Translations under genes and position numbers: made by a program
Assembly: GCF_030823375.1 (NCBI RefSeq)
Contig: NZ_JAUSXB010000001.1
Coordinates: forward strand, 4,278,001 to 4,342,000
Reading direction: 5' to 3'
DNA from: Pseudarthrobacter siccitolerans
Lineage (GTDB): Bacteria; Actinomycetota; Actinomycetes; Actinomycetales; Micrococcaceae
Length of the DNA stretch: 64,000 nt
Shown here: one piece after another, positions 24,888 through 32,829 of the stretch
How the letters are laid out: each line of letters opens with the position of its first letter
Position numbering within the stretch: the first letter of the stretch is position 1
The notes under the pieces: generated by a model
The model's database searches: none
What the model was told of the DNA's origin: nothing
Seen by the model: the letters and a program-made list of their open reading frames with translations, nothing else

Positions 24888-26500
24888 TCGGGATCGCCAC
24901 AGCGGTGGATGTCACCGCTCTCAAGGACACCACCCTGCTGAACATGGGAATTTTCGGCCTCTTCGTCGCCGTCACCATGGTGATTGTTTTCCGCGCGAGC
25001 CGGAACAACAAGACCGCGGCCGACTACTACGCGGCCGGCCGCTCCTTCACCGGTTCCCAGAACGGAACCGCGATCGCCGGGGACTACCTCTCGGCAGCCT
25101 CCTTCCTGGGCATCACCGGCGCCATCGCCATCAACGGCTATGACGGATTCATGTACTCCATCGGCTTCCTGGTGGCCTGGCTCGTGGCGCTGCTGCTTGT
25201 TGCCGAACTCCTGCGCAACACGGGCAAGTTCACCATGGCAGACGTCCTGTCCTTCCGGCTCAGGCAACGGCCGGTCCGTATCGCCGCCGCCATCTCCACC
25301 CTGGCGGTCTGCTTCTTCTACCTGCTGGCCCAGATGGCCGGCGCCGGAAGCCTGATCTCCCTCCTGCTTGGCATCAGTGACTGGGGCGGACAAGCCCTGG
25401 TGATCATCGTCGTCGGCGCCCTGATGATCATGTACGTCCTGATCGGCGGCATGAAGGGCACCACCTGGGTCCAGATCATCAAAGCCATGCTGCTGATTGC
25501 AGGCGCCGCCGTCATGACGCTGTGGGTCCTGGCCATCTACGGCTTCAACCTCTCGGCCCTGCTGGGCGGTGCGGTAGAGACGGCCAACAATCCCGCCGTC
25601 CTCAATCCGGGACTCCAGTACGGCAAGACCGAGACGTCCAAGCTCGACTTTATGTCCCTGGGCCTGGCCCTGGTCCTGGGCACTGCCGCCCTGCCGCACG
25701 TACTGATGCGCTTCTACACGGTCCCCACGGCCAAGGAAGCCCGCAAGTCCGTGGTGTGGTCCATCTGGCTGATCGGACTCTTCTACCTCTTCACCCTGGT
25801 GCTGGGTTACGGTGCGGCCGCCCTGGTGGGTGCGGAAACCATCAAGACTGCCCCGGGCGGAGTGAACTCGGCGGCACCCCTGCTGGCCTTCCACCTGGGC
25901 GGCCCGCTGCTGCTGGGCTTCATTTCGGCGGTGGCCTTCGCCACCATCCTCGCCGTGGTGGCCGGCCTGACCATCACCGCGGCAGCGTCCTTCGCCCACG
26001 ACATCTACGCCAACGTCATCGCCAAGGGCAAGGCCGACGCCGACACTGAAGTTAAGGTGGCCCGGCGCACCGTAGTGGTGATCGGCATCCTCGCGATCCT
26101 GGGCGGCATCCTCGCCAACGGGCAGAACGTGGCGTTCCTTGTGGCCCTGGCGTTCGCCGTCGCGGCCTCGGCCAACCTGCCCACCATCATCTACTCCCTG
26201 TTCTGGCGGCGGTTCACCACGCAGGGCGCAGTCTGGAGCATGTACGGCGGGCTGGGAGCGGCGATTGTCCTGATCATTTTCTCGCCGGTGGTTTCCGGCG
26301 GAGCGACGTCCATGATCAAGGATGCCAACTTCGCGTTGTTCCCGCTGAGCAATCCCGGCATCGTGTCCATCCCGCTGGCGTTCCTGCTGGGTTGGCTCGG
26401 GACTGTCCTCGACAAGAAGCGCGAAGACACCTCCAAGCAGGCCGAAATGGAGGTCCGCTCGCTGACGGGGATCGGGGCGGAAAAGGCAGTCAACCACTGA
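24884..26500 (+). CDS. cation/acetate (monocarboxylate) symporter
   Basis: A 538-residue SSS-family transporter close in pattern to ActP/MctC. Markers are NKTAADYYAAGRSFTGSQNG, TAIAGDYLSAASFLGITGAI, LLRNTGKFTMADVLSFRLRQ, AALPHVLMRFYTVPTAKEAR and AASFAHDIYANVIAKGKA, on about thirteen to fourteen helices. The C-terminal tail is cytoplasmic. Substrates of this branch are acetate, propionate or pyruvate. It is probably controlled by the LytS/LytTR pair encoded divergently and by a Crp/GlxR-like protein. The ATG at 24884 overlaps the DUF485 stop. Confidence 0.93.
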   Translation: MIGIATAVDVTALKDTTLLNMGIFGLFVAVTMVIVFRASRNNKTAADYYAAGRSFTGSQNGTAIAGDYLSAASFLGITGAIAINGYDGFMYSIGFLVAWLVALLLVAELLRNTGKFTMADVLSFRLRQRPVRIAAAISTLAVCFFYLLAQMAGAGSLISLLLGISDWGGQALVIIVVGALMIMYVLIGGMKGTTWVQIIKAMLLIAGAAVMTLWVLAIYGFNLSALLGGAVETANNPAVLNPGLQYGKTETSKLDFMSLGLALVLGTAALPHVLMRFYTVPTAKEARKSVVWSIWLIGLFYLFTLVLGYGAAALVGAETIKTAPGGVNSAAPLLAFHLGGPLLLGFISAVAFATILAVVAGLTITAAASFAHDIYANVIAKGKADADTEVKVARRTVVVIGILAILGGILANGQNVAFLVALAFAVAASANLPTIIYSLFWRRFTTQGAVWSMYGGLGAAIVLIIFSPVVSGGATSMIKDANFALFPLSNPGIVSIPLAFLLGWLGTVLDKKREDTSKQAEMEVRSLTGIGAEKAVNH

Positions 26501-26550
26501 CCCGGGCTGGCCACTGATCCGGACTACTCCCGGGGGCCTGAACCGTTCCG

Positions 26551-26602
26551 GAACACGAAAAGAGCCTCTGCGCTTCGGGCGCGGAGGCTCTTTTCGTGTT
26601 CC
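26551..26602 (+). terminator. bidirectional terminator between convergent genes
   Basis: A very long stem: GAACACGAAAAGAGCCTC (from 26551) pairs with GAGGCTCTTTTCGTGTTC (to about 26601), around a GC-rich tip with TTCG. A and T tracts inside the stem let it act on both the symporter gene and the minus-strand gene that ends at 26617. Confidence 0.92.
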
Positions 26603-26616
26603 CGGTGCTGTTGGGG

Positions 26617-27279
26617 CTAGGCCTTGGGCCGGAGTTTGATATTGGTCATCTTCAGCTCATCCGTACCTTCAAAACGGTAGGCGAGGTCCACTTCCTTGCC
26701 GTCGCAGGTGATGACGCCGGCCACGTCCGCGGCTTTGACTCCGTTTTCGGTGCTCACTTTGAGGTCGTTATAGGACGGCTTGCATGAGTCGTTCATTTCC
26801 AGGCTCTCCACACCGGTGATGAAGGCTTCCTTGGACAGCTGTTGGTACAGGGCCGGGTCCAGGTAGTCGTCATAGGCTTTGGCGTTTTCGCCCGCGATGA
26901 CCAGTTTGGTGAAATCGTCGGCAAGGCCCCGTGCCTGGTTGGTGGCACTGCCCAGCACGTTCACCAGGATGATGACTCCCAGGATCACGAGCAGCAGGAC
27001 GCCGCCGATGCTGCCGAGGATAATCCAAAGCTTCCGCCGGCCCTTGGCCGGAGGCTGCTGGCCGGGCAAGCCGAACGGACCCGCTTCCTGATATCGCTTG
27101 GCGCGGCCCTGATAGGCGCCGTCTGGGGCCTGGTCTGAGGCGGCGGAATCCTGGTAGTCGCCGGCCGGAGCCTGGTCGGCCTGTCCACCTTGCAGCGTCG
27201 GCTGCTGCATGGGTACGGGCGGCTGCTGCGGCGCGTAACCGGGCTCTCGCGGCTGGTACGGTTCCTGAGGATTGCCCAA
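26617..27279 (-). CDS. membrane-anchored protein with Pro/Gln-rich N-terminus
   Basis: 220 residues from a TTG start at 27279, which has GGAAAGG about 8 bases upstream. The first 80 residues are Pro/Gln/Ala-rich and cytoplasmic (NPQEPYQPREPGYAPQQPPV). One helix follows (LWIILGSIGGVLLLVILGVI), then an extracytoplasmic domain with two cysteines (NDSCKPSYNDL, GVITCDGKEVDL) that may form a disulfide. This layout is common in actinobacterial DUF4333-like or DUF4878-like anchored proteins; the family is not certain. The longer frame to 27372 lacks a good start. The function is unknown. Confidence 0.72.
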   Translation of the reverse strand: MGNPQEPYQPREPGYAPQQPPVPMQQPTLQGGQADQAPAGDYQDSAASDQAPDGAYQGRAKRYQEAGPFGLPGQQPPAKGRRKLWIILGSIGGVLLLVILGVIILVNVLGSATNQARGLADDFTKLVIAGENAKAYDDYLDPALYQQLSKEAFITGVESLEMNDSCKPSYNDLKVSTENGVKAADVAGVITCDGKEVDLAYRFEGTDELKMTNIKLRPKA

Positions 27280-27459
27280 GATGGAGCCTTTCCGGCGGGG
27301 TGCATTGCACTGCGTGGTAGCGGGGACCTCTGCGGCACCCCTGGATAACTTGCAACAGCCTATAGCGGGCACGGCCGCCGTCGTGCTTTATGGCGGTGCA
27401 AGCCCAGGCCGGGCGGTGCTCGCGGATTGGCACATGCTTTGGCAGGCGCAGAGGAACTG

Positions 27460-27933
27460 TCAGGTGCCCTGCGAACCACGCTCAAGCAGGGGCTGGACCC
27501 GGAACGGGATGAGCTCGCCCATGGCCAGGGCCGTGTCCGTGCGGTCCACGCCGTCGCAGGCGAGGATCTTTCCGTTGATCCGGAAAAGGTCCTCCGCGTC
27601 CAGGGCCACCACGCGAAGCAGCAGGTCGGCGGAGCCCGTGAGTCCGTAACCTTCGAGGATTTCGGGCACGTCAGCCAGGTCCTTGGCCAACTGGGCAAGC
27701 TTTTGCTGCTGGACATGGACGGAGATAAAGGCCATCAGCGGGTACCCGAGGGACACTGGATTGATCCGGCGTTCGAAGGACAGGAAGACGTGCTTTTTCT
27801 CCAGTTGGGCCAACCGGGCCTGCACCGTGTTCCTGGACAGTCCGAGCTTTTGGGCCAGGGCCACAACCGTCCGTCGCGGATCCTGGGCCAAGGCCGAGAG
27901 CAGGCGGGTGTCAGTGCCATCCAGAGCTTGCAT
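27460..27933 (-). CDS. Lrp/AsnC-family regulator, probably of bkd
   Basis: 157 residues from ATG 27933 (a GTG at 27951 is in frame). The N-terminal HTH includes DTRLLSALAQDPRRTVVALA and LGLSRNTVQARLAQLEKKHV; the C-terminal RAM ligand-binding domain includes MAFISVHVQQQKLAQLAKDL and GSADLLLRVVALDAEDLFRI. Lrp-type BkdR proteins activate branched-chain 2-oxoacid dehydrogenase operons in pseudomonads, and this gene is divergent from bkdA. It is therefore a likely leucine-responsive activator, by analogy. Confidence 0.85.
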   Translation of the reverse strand: MQALDGTDTRLLSALAQDPRRTVVALAQKLGLSRNTVQARLAQLEKKHVFLSFERRINPVSLGYPLMAFISVHVQQQKLAQLAKDLADVPEILEGYGLTGSADLLLRVVALDAEDLFRINGKILACDGVDRTDTALAMGELIPFRVQPLLERGSQGT

Positions 27934-27970
27934 AATGCGCAACGTTAGCACCGTGCAAAGCAGCCGGACA

Positions 27971-28033
27971 GAGCATTTTGCTCACTGACTGCCGCGGTGG
28001 TTGTACCCAATGAGCATTGTGAGTAGGGTCACA
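27971..28033. promoter_or_regulatory. bkd control region: paired Lrp-like boxes and Crp/GlxR site
   Basis: GAGCATTTTGCTC (27971-27983, 5-bp arms) and a second GAGCATTGTGAG (28012-28023) start 41 bases apart, about four helical turns, as expected for a wrapping Lrp-type regulator. Overlapping the second is TGTGAGTAGGGTCACA (28018-28033), a perfect TGTGA-N6-TCACA Crp-family site. All lie between the divergent lrp-type gene and bkdA. Confidence 0.6.
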
Positions 28034-28125
28034 GTATCCGGGGTAACGGCGCCCGGGAGGCTGGCGGCAGCGGGACCACAAGTCCTCGAACCGCAGGTCA
28101 ACTTTCGTGAGAGGTTGCGGCTATC

Positions 28126-29319
28126 GTGTCTACAGACAGAATGGGCCAGGACGGCGCAAGTGTCCCGGGTGCGGCTGGTAACACCGGCGCGGGTACCCCC
28201 GTGGAAAGTCCCGGAGCGGGCGCGGGGCTTGTCCAGCTGATCACCCCTTCGGGGGAGCGGGTCAGCCATCCGGAATTCGATCCCTGGTTGCAGGACATCG
28301 CCGACGAACAGTTGTGCGCCCTGTTCGAGGACATGACCGTCATCCGCCGCATTGACGTCGAAGCCACGGCCCTGCAGCGGCAGGGTGAGCTCGCGTTGTG
28401 GCCCCCGCTGCTCGGCCAGGAGGCCGCGCAGATCGGTTCCGGCCGGGCCCTTCGCCAGGATGATTTTGTTTTCTCCAGCTACCGCGAAAACGGCGTTGCG
28501 TACTGCCGGGGCGTCGACCTGACGGACATCGTCCGGGTCTGGCGTGGAAACGCGTCGTCCGGCTGGGACCCGTACTCCATCAACATGGCCACGCCGCAAA
28601 TCATCATCGGCGCCCAGACATTGCACGCCACCGGCTACGCCATGGGCATCCAGAACGACGGCGCCGATTCTGTGGCGGTCACATATTTCGGAGACGGCGC
28701 AACGAGTGAGGGCGACGTCAACGAGGCAATGGTTTTTGCCGCAAGCTTCCAGGTGCCGGTGGTGTTCTTCTGCACGAACAATCACTGGGCCATCTCCGAA
28801 CCCGTACGCCTTCAGTCGCACATCCAGCTGGCGGACCGGGCAGCCGGGTTCGGCATCCCCAGCCTGCGGGTGGACGGCAATGACGTCCTGGCCGTAATGG
28901 CGGCCACCAGGGTTGCCCTGGACCGCGCGCGGCGAGGCGGCGGTCCCACCTTCATTGAGGCGGTGAGCTACCGGATGGGTCCGCACACCACGGCCGATGA
29001 CCCCACCCGCTACCGGGACGCCAATGAACTGGAGGACTGGGCTGCAAAGGACCCGATCAGCCGCATGGAGGCATTACTGGACCGCAAAGGCCTCCTGACG
29101 GCAGAACTGCAGCAGCAGGTCCGGGACAGGGCCGACGCGGTGGCACGGGAAATGCGCACAGGCTGCACCACCATGCCGGATCCGCAGCCGCTGGACGTTT
29201 TCAAGCACGTCTACAGCACGCCCAACACCTGGCTGGACCGGCAGCAGGACCATTACGCCCGATACCTGGCTTCCTTCGGTGATCCCGCAGAAGCCGTTTC
29301 AGAAGAAGGTGCACGCTGA
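28126..29319 (+). CDS. bkdA: branched-chain 2-oxoacid dehydrogenase E1 alpha
   Basis: The thiamine-diphosphate-dependent decarboxylase subunit for the keto acids of Leu, Ile and Val. 397 residues, with LGQEAAQIGSGRALRQDDFV, the TPP/Mg motif VTYFGDGATSEGDVNEAMVF (about residue 185), CTNNHWAISEPVRLQ and YRMGPHTTADDPTRYR, which carries the conserved phosphorylation-loop region seen in BCKDH rather than pyruvate enzymes. The first 45 residues are a variable Gly/Ala/Ser extension. The GTG start is followed by coupled bkdB (ATGA overlap). Confidence 0.92.
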   Translation: MSTDRMGQDGASVPGAAGNTGAGTPVESPGAGAGLVQLITPSGERVSHPEFDPWLQDIADEQLCALFEDMTVIRRIDVEATALQRQGELALWPPLLGQEAAQIGSGRALRQDDFVFSSYRENGVAYCRGVDLTDIVRVWRGNASSGWDPYSINMATPQIIIGAQTLHATGYAMGIQNDGADSVAVTYFGDGATSEGDVNEAMVFAASFQVPVVFFCTNNHWAISEPVRLQSHIQLADRAAGFGIPSLRVDGNDVLAVMAATRVALDRARRGGGPTFIEAVSYRMGPHTTADDPTRYRDANELEDWAAKDPISRMEALLDRKGLLTAELQQQVRDRADAVAREMRTGCTTMPDPQPLDVFKHVYSTPNTWLDRQQDHYARYLASFGDPAEAVSEEGAR

Positions 29320-30329
29320 TGACCCAGATGACCTTTGCCCGCGCCATCAATACCGGCCTGCGCAGATCTTTGGAAAACGATCCCAAAGTGGTCCTCCTGG
29401 GAGAGGACATCGGCGCGCTGGGCGGTGTGTTCAGGGTGACTGACGGGCTGCAAAAGGACTTCGGAAAGCACCGTGTTGTGGATACCCCACTGGCTGAATC
29501 GGCCATTGTGGGAACAGCCGTGGGGCTGGCCTACCGCGGCTACCGGCCTGTGCTGGAGATCCAGTTCGACGGCTTCATCTACCCGGCATTCGACCAAATC
29601 GTCAGCCAGGTGGCCAAGCTGCATTACCGCACCCGGGGAGCCGTCAAAATGCCCATCACCATCAGGGTTCCGTTCGGCGGCGGCATCGGCTCACCTGAGC
29701 ACCACTCCGAATCGCCGGAAGCGTACTTCACCCACACTTCCGGCCTGCGCGTTGTGACAGTCTCCAACCCGCAGGACGCCCATACCGTCATCCAGCAGGC
29801 CATTTCCTGCGACGACCCCGTGCTCTACTTCGAGCCCAAGCGCCGCTACCACGACAAAGGCGAGGTGGACGAGAACGCGGATCCGCGCGCAGCCGTGCCC
29901 ATGGACCAGGCCCGCGTGGTCAGCCAGGGCACGGACGTCACCCTGGTGGCCTACGGCCCGCTCGTCAAAACTGCCCGGGACGCCGCCCTGGCCGCCGCGG
30001 ATGAAGGGATTTCCATCGAGGTCATCGACCTGCGCTCGCTGGCCCCGGTGGATTACGACACCGTTGTGGCCTCGGTCCGCAAGACCGGCCGCCTGGTGGT
30101 GACGCATGAAGCCGGCCAGTCCGGCGGCCTCGGCGCTGAGGTGGCGGCCAGCATCACGGAACGGTGCTTCTACTACCTGGAGGCGGCGCCGGTCCGGGTG
30201 ACCGGCTTCGACATCCCGTACCCGTATTCAAAGCTGGAAATGCACCACCTGCCGGGCCTGGACCGGATCCTCGATGGTGTGGACCGTGCCCTCGGCCGGC
30301 CGAACTCCCTCAGCGGGCTGGAAGGATGA
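29319..30329 (+). CDS. bkdB: branched-chain 2-oxoacid dehydrogenase E1 beta
   Basis: The E1 partner subunit, a transketolase-like fold of 336 residues. VVLLGEDIGALGGVFRVTDG, DTPLAESAIVGTAVGLAYRG, EIQFDGFIYPAFDQIVSQVA and PFGGGIGSPEHHSESPEAYF form the cofactor and core region; the C-terminal domain has EVIDLRSLAPVDYDTVV and VTHEAGQSGGLGAEVAASI. Its ATG overlaps the bkdA stop and its stop overlaps the bkdC ATG (both ATGA), so the three are made in fixed ratio. Confidence 0.95.
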   Translation: MTQMTFARAINTGLRRSLENDPKVVLLGEDIGALGGVFRVTDGLQKDFGKHRVVDTPLAESAIVGTAVGLAYRGYRPVLEIQFDGFIYPAFDQIVSQVAKLHYRTRGAVKMPITIRVPFGGGIGSPEHHSESPEAYFTHTSGLRVVTVSNPQDAHTVIQQAISCDDPVLYFEPKRRYHDKGEVDENADPRAAVPMDQARVVSQGTDVTLVAYGPLVKTARDAALAAADEGISIEVIDLRSLAPVDYDTVVASVRKTGRLVVTHEAGQSGGLGAEVAASITERCFYYLEAAPVRVTGFDIPYPYSKLEMHHLPGLDRILDGVDRALGRPNSLSGLEG

Positions 30330-31855
30330 GCGGCACCATGATCAAGGAATTTCGGCTGCCGGACCTGGGTGAAGGACTTACTGAATCGGAAATCCTCAGC
30401 TGGAAGGTGGGGGTGGGGGATACCGTCAGCCTGAACCAGGTGATTGCCGAGGTGGAAACCGCCAAAGCAGTGGTGGAACTGCCGTCCCCTTTTGCCGGGG
30501 TCATCAAGGAACTGCATGAGCAGCCCGGCACTGTTGTGGAGGTGGGCAAGCCGATCGTCTCGTTCGAAGTAGCCGACGACGTCGGGGCCTCCTCTGGCGG
30601 GACCGCCGCCCCTGCTTCGTCCCCGGCTGGCCAGGAGCAGGAACCGGAGCAGGAACCGGAGCGGGAGCAGGATGCGAAGCCGGCAGCAGCCAAAAGGGAA
30701 CCGAACCTGGTGGGGTACGGCGCCGTCGTCGAAAGTACGGGCCGGCCGGTACGACGCCCGCGCAACCTACCCCCGGTGGTTGAGCATGTCGCAGCGCGGC
30801 CTGTCGAAACCAAAGCCTCGGTGGTTGAGCCTGTCGAAACCCAGCCTGTCGAATCCAAAGCCCCGGTGGTTGAGCCTGTCGGGACCAGGCCTGTCGAGAC
30901 CAAAGCCCCGGTGGTTGAGCCTGTCGAAACCAGGCCCACTGATATCACGCCCGGAGTAAACCGGCCCCGGTCCACTCCGCCGGTTCGGAAGTTCGCCAGG
31001 GACCTCGGTGTCGACCTCGCCGTGGTGCCGGGGACCGGCCCGCAAGGGCTGATCACGCGCGAGGACGTACAGCACTTGGTGGAGGGGCAACAAGCGGACG
31101 CTGGCTCTCCAGAACCGGAGACAGTTGTCCCGGCCGGCGTCCAGTCCCACGGTGCCCGGGAAACCCGGACCCCTATCAGGGGAGTACGGAAGTTCACGGC
31201 AGCCGCCATGGTGGGGAGCGCTTTCACGGCGCCGCATGTCACGGAGTTCCTGACGGTGGACGCCACTCCGGCCATGGACCTGCTGGTCAAGCTCAAGGGC
31301 AGCCGCGAGTTCACTGGCCGCAAGCTGACGCCGCTCACACTCGCGGCGAAGGCCGTGCTGATCGCGCTGCGGCGCAACACCGCCCTCAATGCCCGCTGGG
31401 ATGAGGCGAACCAGGAGATCGTGACCTTCAACTACGTGAACCTGGGCATTGCAGCCGCAACACCGCGGGGACTGACCGTTCCCAACATCAAGGATGCCGA
31501 CGCGCTGTCCCTCCTTCAGCTCGCGGACGCGTTGACCGAACTGACGGAAACCGCGCGTGCCGGCAAGACCACACCAGCCGACCTGTCCGGCGGGACCATC
31601 TCCATCACCAATATTGGCGTCTTCGGTATCGATGCGGGCACTCCCATCCTCAATCCGGGGGAGGCCGCCATTCTTGCCGTCGGGGCAGTGCGGAATACGC
31701 CATGGGAGTACCAGGGTGAAGTGGCCCTTCGCCAGGTCCTCACACTGAGCCTGTCCTTTGACCACCGCCTGGTGGACGGGGAACAAGGCTCGCGCTTCCT
31801 GGCGGATGTGGGCGCCATCCTCGCGGACCCCGGAATGGTCCTGGCTATGGTCTAG
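30326..31855 (+). CDS. bkdC: branched-chain 2-oxoacid dehydrogenase E2 (dihydrolipoyl acyltransferase)
   Basis: The E2 core carries the acyl group on lipoate to CoA. The single lipoyl domain has the lipoylated lysine at about K47 in EVETAKAVVELPSPF. The linker of about residues 95-210 contains four 15-residue repeats (see repeat entry). The E3-binding domain is about residues 212-252 (PVRKFARDLGVDLAVVPGTG), and the C-terminal catalytic domain ends with SFDHRLVDGEQGSRFLADVG (catalytic His about 480). The ATG at 30326 overlaps bkdB; ATG 30338 is an alternative. No lpd (E3) gene lies nearby, so E3 must be supplied from elsewhere. Confidence 0.93.
   Translation: MSGTMIKEFRLPDLGEGLTESEILSWKVGVGDTVSLNQVIAEVETAKAVVELPSPFAGVIKELHEQPGTVVEVGKPIVSFEVADDVGASSGGTAAPASSPAGQEQEPEQEPEREQDAKPAAAKREPNLVGYGAVVESTGRPVRRPRNLPPVVEHVAARPVETKASVVEPVETQPVESKAPVVEPVGTRPVETKAPVVEPVETRPTDITPGVNRPRSTPPVRKFARDLGVDLAVVPGTGPQGLITREDVQHLVEGQQADAGSPEPETVVPAGVQSHGARETRTPIRGVRKFTAAAMVGSAFTAPHVTEFLTVDATPAMDLLVKLKGSREFTGRKLTPLTLAAKAVLIALRRNTALNARWDEANQEIVTFNYVNLGIAAATPRGLTVPNIKDADALSLLQLADALTELTETARAGKTTPADLSGGTISITNIGVFGIDAGTPILNPGEAAILAVGAVRNTPWEYQGEVALRQVLTLSLSFDHRLVDGEQGSRFLADVGAILADPGMVLAMV
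30775..30954. repeat. in-frame 45-bp tandem repeat in bkdC linker
   Basis: Four units start at 30775, 30820, 30865 and 30910, exactly 45 bases apart. They encode VVEHVAARPVETKAS, VVEPVETQPVESKAP, VVEPVGTRPVETKAP and VVEPVETRPTDITPG. Each opens with the DNA core GGTTGAGCCTGTCGAAACC or a near copy, with half-copies (GCCTGTCGAAACC) in between. The reverse complement of the same core is repeated in the MaoC gene at 39521. Confidence 0.9.
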
Positions 31856-32048
31856 GGCAGCTCCCGTGATGCAGCCGCGGCCCTGGGCCGCATACGCGTT
31901 GCTGCCCCGCACCGCTTATGCGGTCCAGAGCCGCCCTAACGCCTCGGATGCCAGGAACCGGCAGGGGAGCAACAAGTGGGTTTCAAAACGCGTGGTGCCA
32001 CCAACGAGTGGGTTCCGAAACGGCGCGGGCTTCCAGAACGCCGGGGTT

Positions 32049-32684
32049 CTAGTCCTGTGGGGCCTCGACCAGCAGAGCGGCCAGGGCCATGCTCTCCAGC
32101 AGCGGCCGGGCGGAGCGGGCCGCCATTTTCCGGCCGTGGCTGCGCACAGAGTGGGGCGTGGAGTTGATCAGCCCGAACGTTGCGTGCGCCCGCATCCGGA
32201 GCTCGGCGATGCCAGTGTCCGGGTGCAGCTTGGCGAGGACGCCCACCCACACCTCGACGTAATCCAGTTGGAGCGCCCGGACTGCCGACTGGTCCTGCTC
32301 CGAGAGGTTGCTGAAATCCCTGTCCTGGACGCGGATGACGTCCGGCTTGCCCAGGGCGAAGTCCACCTGGAACTCCACCAGGCGACGCAGGGCCGAGGCG
32401 GGGTCTGCGGTGCGGGCCACCACCTCGCGGCCGCCGTCGAGCAACTCCTGGCTGACCGTGACCAGGAGGTCGGCGAGGACCGCCTGCTTGCCGGGAAAGT
32501 GGCGGTACACCGCTGGCCCGCTGACCCCGGCAGCCGAGCCCAGGTCCTCGAGCGAAACACGGTTGAATCCATTGACTGCAAACAGCGCCGCGGCAGCCGA
32601 AAGCAATGCCTGCCTGCGGCTCTCTTTCGCTTGCCCGCGCTGGGTGGGGAAGCCGGGCTGCGTGGTGGCGTCGGTGCTGCGCAC
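32049..32684 (-). CDS. TetR-family regulator of the leucine/acyl-CoA operon
   Basis: 211 residues. The N-terminal HTH ([40 protein letters not shown]) is canonical and the C-terminal ligand domain has [20 protein letters not shown]. The GTG start follows AGGAGG closely. It is divergent from the carboxylase operon with 145 bases between and is the counterpart in position to the TetR gene (Rv2506) of the M. tuberculosis leucine locus. A repressor released by an acyl-CoA is the likely mode. Confidence 0.87.
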   Translation of the reverse strand: MRSTDATTQPGFPTQRGQAKESRRQALLSAAAALFAVNGFNRVSLEDLGSAAGVSGPAVYRHFPGKQAVLADLLVTVSQELLDGGREVVARTADPASALRRLVEFQVDFALGKPDVIRVQDRDFSNLSEQDQSAVRALQLDYVEVWVGVLAKLHPDTGIAELRMRAHATFGLINSTPHSVRSHGRKMAARSARPLLESMALAALLVEAPQD

Positions 32685-32741
32685 ATTTCCTCCTGGGATC
32701 CCGCAGATCTTAGCAAGAGCAGCTATGTGTTGGACTTCACA

Positions 32742-32768
32742 GTTAATACAGACTAACCTGAATTTCAG
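32742..32768. promoter_or_regulatory. operator candidates in TetR/carboxylase control region
   Basis: GTTAATACAGACTAAC (32742-32757) has GTTA/TAAC ends, and it is followed at once by the perfect 11-base palindrome CTGAATTTCAG (32758-32768). Both lie in the AT-rich stretch between the divergent regulator and carboxylase genes, 60-90 bases before the latter's ATG. Confidence 0.4.
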
Positions 32769-32829
32769 TTATTGGGCGCTAACCGAGTTGCTCTGGAAGT
32801 GCTCGGATTGGAACAGGAACGGACCGTCA

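Noticed and set aside
30164..30325. Upstream extension of bkdC
   Set aside because: It overlaps bkdB in another frame; the lipoyl domain starts right after ATG 30326, which couples to the bkdB stop.
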